Shown: positions 1 through 9,700 of the stretch, piece after piece
How positions within the stretch are numbered: the stretch's first letter is position 1
Layout of the letters: every line of letters starts with the position of its first letter
NCBI GenBank assembly: GCA_002238725.1
Contig: MPMX01000007.1
Span: forward strand, 52,312 to 116,311
Source of the DNA: Rhodospirillaceae bacterium bin65
GTDB taxonomy: Bacteria > Pseudomonadota > Alphaproteobacteria > Bin65
Length of the DNA stretch: 64,000 nt
Reading direction: 5' to 3'
Notes under the pieces: model-generated
Seen by the model: the letters and a program-made list of their open reading frames with translations, nothing else
What the model was told of the DNA's origin: nothing
The model's database searches: none
Position numbers and translations under genes: made by a program

Positions 1-174
1 TCGAGCGCATCGGACCGGTTCATGGCTCAAAGCCTAGCGCTGCGACGCGTTGCGGACAATCGGCCAGCAGGTAGCAGCGGGCCGGCGCCGGCGACCGGTG
101 GTTGTTCGGAAATTGACTATCGCCGCCGTTTCCTTAACTCTGGAGCAGGTTCCAACCGGCCTCGACGATCGCCC

Positions 175-522
175 ATGTCCGCTTCCGCCACGCCCGAATT
201 CGGTATTACGGAAAACGCTGCAAAGCGGGTTGCCGAGTTGCGCGCCGCGGAAGGCAACGACGGGCTGATGCTGCGGGTCGCCGTGGACGGCGGCGGCTGC
301 AACGGTTTCCAGTACCGCTTCGATTTCGACGACGCCGTCAACGATGACGACACGATTTTCGAGCGCGACGGGGTCAAGGTGGTCGTCGACGAAATCTCGC
401 TGGATTTCCTCGGCAACGCCCAGGTCGATTTCAAGCAGGAGCTGATCGGCAGCTATTTCGCGGTCGAGAACCCGAACGCGACGTCGAACTGCGGCTGCGG
501 CACCAGCTTTTCGGTCGACTGA
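175..522 (+). CDS. erpA: iron-sulfur cluster insertion protein ErpA (A-type carrier)
   Basis: A-type Fe-S carrier of 115 residues that receives clusters from the ISC/SUF machinery and passes them to apo-enzymes in the cytosol. The three family cysteines are visible: Cys42 in the GGGCNGFQY block, and Cys106 and Cys108 in the C-terminal NCGCG motif just before the end. The reading frame is open further upstream, but the ATG at 175 starts directly before the conserved domain and gives the normal family length, so the upstream part is treated as non-coding. It lies 42 bp before an exonuclease III gene on the same strand. ErpA and the related IscA/SufA cannot be told apart with full certainty from sequence alone. 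Confidence 0.9.
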   Translation: MSASATPEFGITENAAKRVAELRAAEGNDGLMLRVAVDGGGCNGFQYRFDFDDAVNDDDTIFERDGVKVVVDEISLDFLGNAQVDFKQELIGSYFAVENPNATSNCGCGTSFSVD

Positions 523-564
523 ACCCCGGGTGAGCAATTCCCGCCTGCGACGACGGCCGGCCCG

Positions 565-1353
565 ATGACCCGGATCGCGACGTTCAACGTCAACTCGATC
601 AAGGCGCGCATGGCCAATGTGCTGGCCTGGCTGGACGAGTTCGACCCCGACATCGCGCTCTTCCAGGAGATCAAGTCCACCGAAGAGAGCTTCCCGCGCA
701 TGGAACTGGAAGCAGCGGGCTACAACATCGCGATCAGCGGCCAGAAATCGTACAACGGCGTCGCCATATTCTCCAAAATGCCGCTTGACGTTGCCGAGAC
801 CTGCCTGCCCGGCGACGACGGCGACGAACAGGCGCGCTATATCGAGGCTGTCACGGAAACCGACGCCGGCGTTCTGCGCGTCGCCAGCATCTACCTGCCC
901 AATGGCAACCCGGTGGCCTCCGACAAGTTCGGCTACAAGCTCGCCTGGATGGAGCGGCTGATCGCCCACGCGAGTGGACTTCTGGAACTGGAAGAGCCGG
1001 TCGTCCTGGGCGGCGACTACAACGTGATCCCGCAGGACGAGGACTGCCACGATCCGGCGGCCTGGCAGGGCGACGCCCTGTTCCGGCCGGAGAGCCGCGC
1101 CGCCTTCCGCCGGCTGCTCGCCCTCGGCTACACCGAGGCGTTCCGGACGTTGAAGCCGCACGCCCGGGCCTACACCTTCTGGGATTATCAGGGCGGCGCC
1201 TGGCAGAACGACCGCGGCATCCGCATCGATCATCTGCTGCTTTCGCCGCAGGCGGCCGACCTGCTCACCGATTGCCGGATCGACCAGAAACCGCGCGGCC
1301 GGCCGAAAGCCTCGGACCACACGCCGATCTGGTGCGAACTGGACGCCGCCTGA
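565..1353 (+). CDS. xthA: exodeoxyribonuclease III
   Basis: Exonuclease III / AP endonuclease of the endonuclease-exonuclease-phosphatase fold, 262 residues, the usual length. It acts in base excision repair, cutting at abasic sites and removing 3' blocks. Visible motifs are the N-terminal NVNSIKAR strand, the metal-binding Glu35 in LFQEIKS, the GGDYNVIP block and the C-terminal SDHTPIW catalytic Asp-His pair. It follows erpA closely on the same strand and the two may be co-transcribed. Confidence 0.92.
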   Translation: MTRIATFNVNSIKARMANVLAWLDEFDPDIALFQEIKSTEESFPRMELEAAGYNIAISGQKSYNGVAIFSKMPLDVAETCLPGDDGDEQARYIEAVTETDAGVLRVASIYLPNGNPVASDKFGYKLAWMERLIAHASGLLELEEPVVLGGDYNVIPQDEDCHDPAAWQGDALFRPESRAAFRRLLALGYTEAFRTLKPHARAYTFWDYQGGAWQNDRGIRIDHLLLSPQAADLLTDCRIDQKPRGRPKASDHTPIWCELDAA

Positions 1354-1386
1354 TCGGCCGGCGCCGGACAGAGTTTCGGAAAGACC

Positions 1387-1764
1387 ATGTTCAAGATCAC
1401 TTTCTGCCTGCGCCGGCGGCCGGACCTGACGCCGGAACAGTTCGATGCCTACTGGCGGGACGAGCACGCCCCGCTGGTGCGCCGCCATGCTGCAGCCCTC
1501 GGCATCCGGCGCTATGTCCAGAGCACGCGCTTCGACAGCGACCTCGCCGATGTGGCCGCGAAGGTACGCGGTGCGCCCGAACCGTTCGACGGCGTCGCCG
1601 AGCTCTGGTTCGATAGCCGGGAAGCCATGGAAGCCGGTTTCTCGACGAAAGCCGGCCGCGCCGCCGGACGGGCGCTGCTGGAAGACGAGGCCCGCTTCAT
1701 CGATTTCGAGAACTCGCCGATCTGGTTCGCCACCGAGCGCCGGATCGTCGGAGGCGAAGGGTGA
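1387..1764 (+). CDS. EthD-domain protein
   Basis: Small dimeric alpha/beta-barrel protein (125 residues) of the EthD family. The start MFKITFCLRRRPDLTPEQF followed by YWRDEHAPLV is the typical EthD signature, in which the His of the DEHAPL block is conserved. Family members are found in catabolic or polyketide contexts; few have a proven reaction. It begins 33 bp after xthA, and its stop overlaps the start of the next gene in a GTGAGTGA arrangement, which points to translational coupling. The substrate cannot be read from the sequence. Confidence 0.75.
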   Translation: MFKITFCLRRRPDLTPEQFDAYWRDEHAPLVRRHAAALGIRRYVQSTRFDSDLADVAAKVRGAPEPFDGVAELWFDSREAMEAGFSTKAGRAAGRALLEDEARFIDFENSPIWFATERRIVGGEG

Positions 1765-2165
1765 GCGACGCCGCAGCCGGTCCGGACGGGTCCGGACTCC
1801 GACCCTCGCCTTTCGGCAGCCTGGTCGGCTCGGAACTGAAATTCTGGCGCGACGGCGAGGCGGAGGTCCATCTGCCCTTCCGGGACGACCTGCTGCAGCG
1901 CGGCGGCTTCGTCCATGGCGCCGTGCTGAGCTATCTGGCCGATACCGCCTGCGCCCGGGCGGCGGCGTCTCTCGTCGGCGAATGCCGGACCGCCGAATAC
2001 AAGATCAACTTTCTGGCGCCGGGTGCGGGCGAGATGTTCATCGGCCGCGGCCATGTCGTGAAGGCAACCCGGCGCACCGCGATCGCCCGGGCCGACGTGT
2101 TTGCGGTAAAGGAAGGCGCGGAAAAGCTGATCGCGATCGCGACGGCAACGCTGATGCGCGTGTGA
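1761..2165 (+). CDS. PaaI-type hotdog-fold thioesterase
   Basis: Hotdog-fold acyl-CoA thioesterase-like protein of 134 residues. The core motif is GGFVHGAVLSYLADTAC, matching the HGGxxxxLxD helix of the PaaI family that carries the catalytic acidic residue, followed by the YKINFLAPGAG strand. It probably hydrolyses a small acyl-CoA in the cytosol. The GTG start overlaps the stop of the EthD gene by 4 bp, so the two are likely translated together. The acyl substrate is unknown. Confidence 0.8.
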   Translation: MSDAAAGPDGSGLRPSPFGSLVGSELKFWRDGEAEVHLPFRDDLLQRGGFVHGAVLSYLADTACARAAASLVGECRTAEYKINFLAPGAGEMFIGRGHVVKATRRTAIARADVFAVKEGAEKLIAIATATLMRV

Positions 2166-2283
2166 CGCTATCGCCCGCTTCCCCGCCCGTTCGTTGATCG
2201 CCATCTGCAATCCTTTAGTCTTCCCCTTCGTCATGCCGGCCGCCTGAACCCGGCCCGTACGGATTTCAGCTATTTCCAGCCCT

Positions 2284-3498
2284 TTGCCCGACAGCGCCGC
2301 GCCGCCCAAAATCGGCGTCGAGTTCATCCTGCTGATCGCCCTGATGATGGGGATCACGGCGCTGACCATCGACATCATGCTGCCGGCCCTGCCGGCCATC
2401 GAGGCGCATTACGACCTTGTCGACACCAACGACCAGCAGCTGGTCATCGTCAGCTACATGGTCGGCTTCGGCATCGGCCAGCTGATCTTCGGCCCCTTCT
2501 CCGACCGCTACGGGCGCAAGCCGGTGCTGTATTTCGGCATGGCCCTCTACATGGTTGCGACCGTCCTGGCGGTGTTCGCCCCGGACTTCGACAGCCATCT
2601 GGCCGGCCGTCTGCTCCAGGGCGTGGCGGCCGGTGCGGCGCGGGTGATTTCGGTGGCGATCGTGCGCGACCGCTTCGCCGGCCGGGCGATGGCGCGGGCG
2701 ATGTCCTTCATCATGATGATCTTCATCATGGTGCCCGTGGTCGCGCCGGCGATCGGCGCCGGCATCCTGCTGTTCGGGCCGTGGCAGGACATCTTCTGGT
2801 TCCTGCTCGGCGTCGGGGCGATCCTGACGTTCTGGCTCTGGCTGCGCCTCGAAGAAACCCGCCCGAAGGAAGCGCGCACGCCGCTCACCGTCCGGAGCCT
2901 CGCAAGCGCCACGGCGGCCACCCTGACCGACCGCCAGACCCTGTGCTACACAGCGGTCGTCAGCCTGACCTTCGGGCCGCTGCTCGCCTACATCGCGGCC
3001 TCGCACCAGATTTTCGTCGGCCTTTACCGGATCGACGCTTGGTTCCCGGTCGCCTTCGGCGGGATTGCGCTGTTCAGCATCGCCTCCGCCTTCGTCAACG
3101 CCCGGCTGGTGCCGCGGCTCGGCATGCGCCGCCTGTCCCACAGCGCGCTGCTGATCCAGCTTGCCCTCGCGCTCGCGATCTCGGCCGTCGCCCTGGCGGG
3201 CCAGCCGTCGCTCCTCGCGCTGCTGGTCTTCCTGTCGCTTTCCATGTTCATGGTCGGCCTGTGCTTCCCGAACTTCAACGCGCTGGCGATGGAACCCCAC
3301 GGCGCAATCGCCGGCACGGCCTCGTCGATCGTCGGATTCGCCTCGACCGCCGTCGGTTCGGTCATCGGCTGGGCGATCGGCGACGCCTTCGAAGGCACTG
3401 TCCTGCCGCTCACCCTCGGCTTCGCCGCCTGCGCCGGCCTCAGCATCCTGATCGTGCTGATCGCCGAGCCGGGGCGCTTCATGCGGACGACGGCGTAG
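2284..3498 (+). CDS. MFS drug-resistance transporter, Bcr/CflA type
   Basis: Twelve-helix inner-membrane efflux pump of 404 residues. The first helix region reads ITALTIDIMLPALPAI, characteristic of Bcr/CflA transporters, and MFS motif A is present as FGPFSDRYGRKP between helices 2 and 3. The start is taken as the TTG at 2284 because no ATG or GTG lies between the upstream stop and the first helix; the alternative, Met20 inside helix 1, would truncate that helix. It is likely a proton-driven exporter of a small hydrophobic compound or sulfonamide/bicyclomycin-like drug. The PKS gene starts 280 bp downstream on the same strand, so a role in exporting its product is possible but unproven. Confidence 0.85.
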   Translation: MPDSAAPPKIGVEFILLIALMMGITALTIDIMLPALPAIEAHYDLVDTNDQQLVIVSYMVGFGIGQLIFGPFSDRYGRKPVLYFGMALYMVATVLAVFAPDFDSHLAGRLLQGVAAGAARVISVAIVRDRFAGRAMARAMSFIMMIFIMVPVVAPAIGAGILLFGPWQDIFWFLLGVGAILTFWLWLRLEETRPKEARTPLTVRSLASATAATLTDRQTLCYTAVVSLTFGPLLAYIAASHQIFVGLYRIDAWFPVAFGGIALFSIASAFVNARLVPRLGMRRLSHSALLIQLALALAISAVALAGQPSLLALLVFLSLSMFMVGLCFPNFNALAMEPHGAIAGTASSIVGFASTAVGSVIGWAIGDAFEGTVLPLTLGFAACAGLSILIVLIAEPGRFMRTTA

Positions 3499-3778
3499 CC
3501 GGCGCCAGGCCCCCGGCCGGCGGTCTCCCCAATTCTTCAAGTGCCGCCCCGGTCCGCGCGATGAACCGTTCCCGCTCATGTCGGGAAGCGTCTCCGGCCC
3601 GGGCGGCAATTCCCGGTTCACGAATTCAGCCCAATCGACGGATCGGCTGACCGGCAATCCATGCTGGACAGCATCTCTTCCTTCCCGCGATATAGTCCGA
3701 AGCGGATAGCGAGCGATTTTCGGGTGCGTCGGCGCCGAAACGGGACGGACGCCGGTCGGCCTCGCAAGGGACTCTTCG

Positions 3779-6700
3779 ATGATGGAACGCGATATTTCCG
3801 TGGAACCGGCCTCGGCGCCGGCGAGCGAGCGAACGGGATCGGATCGGGAGGACACCTCCGGCAACGAGCCGATCGCCATCGTCGGCATGGCGTGCCGATT
3901 CCCCGGCGCGGCCGGCCTCGACGCGTTCTGGCGTCTGCTGGACGGCGGTGTGAACGCGGTCACGGAGGGGGAGCCCGGCTCCGGCATCGGGCGTGTCGGC
4001 GAACTGTTCCCCGAAGGGGCGGAGCTGCGCCGGGCCTGCCGTTTCGGCGCCTATCTCGACGAACTCGACCTGTTCGACGCCGCCTTCTTCCGCATCTCGC
4101 CGGTCGAGGCGCAGATGCTCGATCCGCAGCAGCGGCTGATGCTCGAGACCAGCTGGCGCGCGCTCGAAGACGCCGGCATGGACCCGGACCGGCTCAAGGG
4201 CAGCCGGACGGGAGTCTACGCCGGGATCAGCAACAACGAATACCGTGGCCTGATCCTCGATGTCAGCGAGACGACCGAGCCCGCCGCCAGCCTCTACGCC
4301 GTCACCGGAACCTCCTTCAACACGGCGATCGGCCGGGTCGCCTACGCGCTGGGCCTGGAAGGGCCGGCGCTGGCGCTGGACACCGCCTGCTCGTCCTCCC
4401 TGGTCGCGATCCACCAGGCGGTCTCGAGCCTGCACCGGGGCGAGGCGGACCTCGCGCTCGCCGGCGGGGTCCACACCATCCTGTCGGGCCGGTTGCTGGA
4501 GCTGCGCGCCAACGCCGGGATGCTCTCGCCGGACGGGCGTTGCGCGACCTTCGATGCGGCAGCGAACGGCTATGTCCGCGGCGAAGGCTGCGGCATCGTC
4601 GTGCTCAAGCGGCTCGCCGAGGCGGAGGCGGACGGCGACCGCATCTGGGGCACGATCCGCGGCTCGGCCCTGAACCAGGACGGCGCCAGCCCCGGACTGA
4701 CCGTGCCGAGCGGGCCGGCCCAGGAAAAGGTGATCGAAGCCGCGCTGCAGTCGGCGCGCCTTGCGCCTGCCGATGTCGACTATGTCGAGGCGCACGGCAC
4801 GGGCACGGAAGTCGGCGACCCGGTCGAAGCCCGGGCGACCGGAACGGCCTACGGCCGCGGCCGCGACCCGGACCGGCCGTTGCTGATCGGCTCGGTGAAG
4901 ACGAATATCGGCCATCTGGAGTCGGCGGCCGGCGTCGCCGGCGTCATCAAGGTCATGCTGGCGATGAACCGGGGGATCATCCCCAGGCATCTCCATTTCA
5001 CAACGCCGAACCCGGAGATGGACTGGGACCGGCTGCGGTTGCAGGTGACCGCAGAGCCGACGGCATGGCCGGACACCGGCGGGCGGGCGGTGCGCGCGGG
5101 CGTGAGCGGTTTCGGCTGGTCGGGCACCAACGCCCATGTCGTGCTGGAACGATACGGCGCGGCTGACGGGACAGGCTCGGCTGCCGGCGCGGCGCGGCCG
5201 GTTGCGGTTCGCCTGCCGGACTCGGTCGCAGCGGCGGCGGAACCGGCGCCGGCCGGGCGCAGGGCCCGGCTCCTGCCGCTCTCCGGCCGGTCGGAGGCGG
5301 CACTGCGCGACGTCGCGGAACGCTATCTGTCCTGGCTCGACGACCGGGCGGACGATCTGGTGGGCGATCCGGCCGCCGAGGCGGCGCTGCTGGCCGACAT
5401 GGCGTGGACGGCAGCCGCAGGGCGCAGTCATTTCGACCGCCGGGCGGGGGTCGTTTTCCGCGACGCCGGCTCGTTGCGCGAGGGTTTGGCGGCGCTTTCC
5501 GGGGCTGAAGGGCCTGACGCACCGCAGACCGCGACGAAGGTGGCGTTCGCCTACACCGGACAGGCGAGCCAATGGGTCGGCATGGGCGAAACGCTCTACG
5601 AGAGCGAGTCGGTCGTCCGGGCGGTGCTCGACCGCTGCGACGCCCTGCTGCGCGCAGACCGCGGCGGATCGCTGCTCGACGTCATGTTCGGCCGGCCCGG
5701 CGCGCCCGGCAGCCTCGACGATCCGCAATGGAAGCAGCCGGCGATCTACGCCCTGGAATGCGCGCTCACCGCGCTGTGGTCCAATATCGGCATCCGGCCG
5801 GATATCGTGTTCGGTCACAGCCTCGGCGAAATTGCGGCTGCCCACACCGCCGGCGTGTTCGGACTGGAGGACGGGCTGCGATTCGCGGCGGCGCGCGGCG
5901 GGCTGATCGGGGCGCTGCCCGGCGAAGGCGCGATGGCGGCCGTATTCGCCTCCCCGTCGCAGGTGGAGGCGGCCGTATCCGCGCACAATGCGGCATCGGA
6001 CGAGGTCGACATAAGCATCGCCGCCGACAACGGGGCTCATCAGGTGTTGAGCGGCCCGCTGGCGGCGATCGAGGCGATCGAACAGCGCTTCGAGGCCGAC
6101 GACGTCCGGGTCCGGCGGCTGAGGAAGAGCCCGGCCTACCACAGCGCGATGGTGGAACCGGCGCTGGACGATCTTGAAGCGGCGATCCGGGATATCGATT
6201 TTGCGCCGCCTTCGCTGCCCTTCGTCAGCAACCTGACGGGCCGCGCAATCGCGCCGGGCGAAACGCTGGACGCAGCCTATTGGAAACGCCAGGCGCGCGA
6301 ACCGGTGGCGTTTCGCGCCTGTATCGAGACCGTGGCGGCGCTGGGCGTGGATGCGATCGTGGAGATCGGGCCGCAATCGGTGCTCGGCCCGATGGCGCTT
6401 CTGGCCTGGCCGGACCCGGCAGAGGGCGGCGCGCCGGTTTCGATTTCGAGCCTGCGGCGTCCCGGGACGGACATCCCGGAGTCCGAGGTCGAGGACGCGT
6501 TCGCCGCCGCCGCCGCGGCAGTCTACGGGGCCCGGCTTCCGCTGCGCTTCGAGGGCTTGTTCGAAGGCGAGGTGCGGCGCCGGATCGCGCTGCCGGGCTA
6601 TCCGTTCCAGCGCGAACGTCACTGGGTCGAGGGGTCGAAGCGCCGCCGCGCGGGCGTCGGCCACCCGTTGCTGGGCGACCGCCACGAATCCGCCCGCGGC

Positions 6701-9700
6701 GACATCGTGTTCGAGACCGAGGTGTTTCCGTCCGAACCGACGTGGCTGAACGATCACCGGGTGTTCGGCCGGCTGATCGCTCCGGGCGCACTCTACGGCG
6801 CCATGGCGGCCTACGCGTCGACCGGCGAGGGCGCAGGCCCGATCTCCGTCGACGACATGCAATTGCACAATGCGCTGGTCTTCCCGGAGGCGGATTCCGA
6901 TGAGGATGGCGGCGCCGGCGCCGGGCGGAATTTGCAGGTCCTGCTCGACGCCCCGGCAGACGGATCGACGCGCCGGGTCCAGATTCTCAGCAAGGGCGAC
7001 GCCGACGACGAATGGACGCTGCACGCGGAATGCCGGGTCCCGTCGTCGCCCGGCGCCGGCCCGCCGGAGCCGCTGCAGCGCATCGATCCGGCCGGTCTGA
7101 AGGCAGGTCTGTCGCCGGTCGACCTGCCGGCCTTCTACCGGGCCAAGGCCGGGGTCGGAATCGATCTCGGCCCGTCGTTCCGGACCCTTGAGGCGGTCTG
7201 GGGCCGGCCGGGCGAAGCGCTCGCCGAAATCGCGTTTCCCGCGGCGCTCGGTTCGAACGCGCTCGAAATCCACCCGCTGCTGCTCGACGGCTGCTTCCAG
7301 GTCGTGGGCGCGGCGCGCAACCCCGAGCCCGAGGATGAGGCGGTTACATACCTGCCGTTTGCGTGGGAGCGGCTGTGGCTGCGCGACCGGCTGCCGGACC
7401 GGCTGATCTGCCATCTCGAGTTGAGAGAGCGCCCGGCGGCTGCCGCGGAAGAATCGGAGCACGGCGATCCGCGGGAAATCATGGCCGCCGATCTCCGCCT
7501 CTACGACCGGAGCGGCGAACCCGTCGGCGAACTGGCCGGCTTTGCCGTGAAGCGGGCGACGCGGGCGGCGCTGCTCGCGGCCGTCGAAGGGGTCGAAGAC
7601 CTGCTCTACGAGGTCGTGTGGCGCGACAGCGCTCTCCCGCCGGGCATGCCGTCAGCCGACTTCCTCGCCACACCTTCCGCCATTGCCGAAAGCGCAGACC
7701 TCTTTGCAGAGTATCTGGCCGTCGAAGACGTCGAAGCCGGCAGCCGGGCCGCCCTCCTGGCGGACCTGGAAACGCTGGCGCAGGGCTTTGCGTTGCAGAC
7801 CCTGGACCGGCTGGGCTGGCAGCGCACCGCCGGCGAAACGGTCGAGTCCCCCAGGCTTCGGCAGCAGCTCAAGGTCGGGCCGGAGCATGAGCGCGTGTTC
7901 CGCCGGATGCTGGAGATGCTGGCGCGGGCCGGCGTGCTGGAAACGGCGGACGGCGGATTCGTCGTCAAAGTCGCGTCCGGCGATCCGCTGCCGGACGGGC
8001 TGCCGGCCGATCCCGACGCCTTCGCAGCCGGGATGGCGGAGAAATATACCCACGGTTCGGTCGAGGTCGGCCTGTTCCGGCGCAGCGCGGACGCCCTGCC
8101 CGACGTGCTGCTCGGCGGCATGGACCCGCTGACCCTGCTGTTCAGCAGCGGCGAGCCGACTGCCGCGGACCTCTACAAGAAAGCGCCGGTCGCCCGCGCC
8201 GCGAACCGCATGCTGGCGGACGCGACGGCGGCGCTCCTCAAGAATTTGCCGGCCGGCCGGAAGCTGCGGATTATCGAGGTCGGCGCCGGCACGGGTTCGG
8301 CGACCGCGGTCGTGCTCCCGGAACTGCCCGAGGGCGGTTACGACTACACCTACACCGACATTTCCGCCGGCTTCTTCTCCGAGGCGGAATCGCTGTTCGG
8401 CGGTGCGGAAGCGTCGATCGACTACCGGGTGCTCGACATCGAGGTCGACCCGATCGAACAGGGCTTCGACCGCCACGGCTACGACCTGGTGATCGCCTCC
8501 AACGTGCTCCACGCGACGCGCTATCTGGACGAAACGCTCGACCATTGCTGCAAGCTTCTGGCGCCCTCGGGGCAGTTGCTGGCGCTGGAAAACCTGCGCG
8601 GCCAGGGCTGGCTCGACCTGACTTTCGGCCAGCTGGACGGCTGGTGGCGCTTCGCTGACGATTACCGCCCGAACCACGCGCTCGCCGAGCCCGCAGTATG
8701 GCGCCGGGCGCTGACGGATACGGGCTACGGCGATATTGCGATCCTGGGATTCGATGCGTCCGACCCTGACGCCCGGCCGGACCGCGGCGTGATCATGGCC
8801 CAGGGACCGGCGGACGTGACCGAGACACCCGGCCTGTGGGTGCTGGCGGCAGACCGTGGCGGGGCAGCGGCCGAACTGGCGAAGGAACTGGCGGCCCATA
8901 ACCAGACGGTCGTTATCGCCGGCGCCGCGCCGGCCGAAGACGGCAACGGGACAATCGGTGCGTTCGTGGAGCCGGAGCGGCGCGAGTCCTGGAAATCCCT
9001 GTTCGAAGACCTGCCCTCAAACGTGCCGCTGCGCGGAGTCGTCCATCTCGCCGCGCTCGACGGCCACGGGGCCGAGGCGACGACCGGGGAAATGGCCGAT
9101 AATGCCCGGCAGGCGGCGGCGAGCGGACTGGCGCTGGGCCAGGGCCTGCTGGACGCCGACACCGCGCCGGAAAGCGGCGTGTGGTTCGTCACCCGGGGCG
9201 CGCAGGTGCTGGAGCAGGAGCGCAATGGCCAGCTTGCCGGCGCCACGCTCTGGGGCCTCGGCAAGGTGATGGCGCGCGAGGCGGTCCATCTGCAGCCGCG
9301 GATGATCGATCTGGATCCGGCCGACGAAATGCCGCTGGCCGAGCTCGCAAACGATCTGTTGTATCCCGACGCCGAGACCCATATCGCCTACCGGTTCGGC
9401 CGCCGGCAGGGCGCCCGGCTGGTCCGGGCCGCAGCCGTCACGGACCGTCTGGCCCTGCCGGACGAGCCCGGATGGGAGTTGGAGCCCGATGCCGGCGGCT
9501 CCCTCGACGCTATCGGGGTGGCGCCTGTACCTGCGCGCCGGCTTGCGCCGGGAGAGGTCCGCGCTGCGATCGAGGCCTTCGGCCTCAACTTCCGCGACGT
9601 GTTTATTGCCATCGGCCTGGTCGACGATTCCATGGGCGGAGAATTCTGCGGCCGGGTGCTGGAAGTCGGGGAGGGCGTCTCCAGCGTCGCCGTCGGAGAC

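Noticed and set aside
1..23. Possible divergent gene starting at 23 on the minus strand and leaving the window
   Set aside because: Only about seven codons are visible, there is no ribosome site, and no family can be assigned.
34..1488. Long minus-strand frame across erpA and xthA
   Set aside because: Both genes beneath it have clear catalytic motifs; the antisense frame has none.
3661..3778. TATAGT hexamer at 3691 with TGGACA at 3665 as a PKS promoter
   Set aside because: The 20-bp spacing is too long for a standard promoter and both hexamers are imperfect.
3626..7462. Very long minus-strand open frame (1278 codons) opposite the PKS
   Set aside because: It is Arg/Gly/Ala-rich, has no domain and lies fully opposite conserved PKS domains. 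Long antisense frames are expected in G+C-rich DNA.
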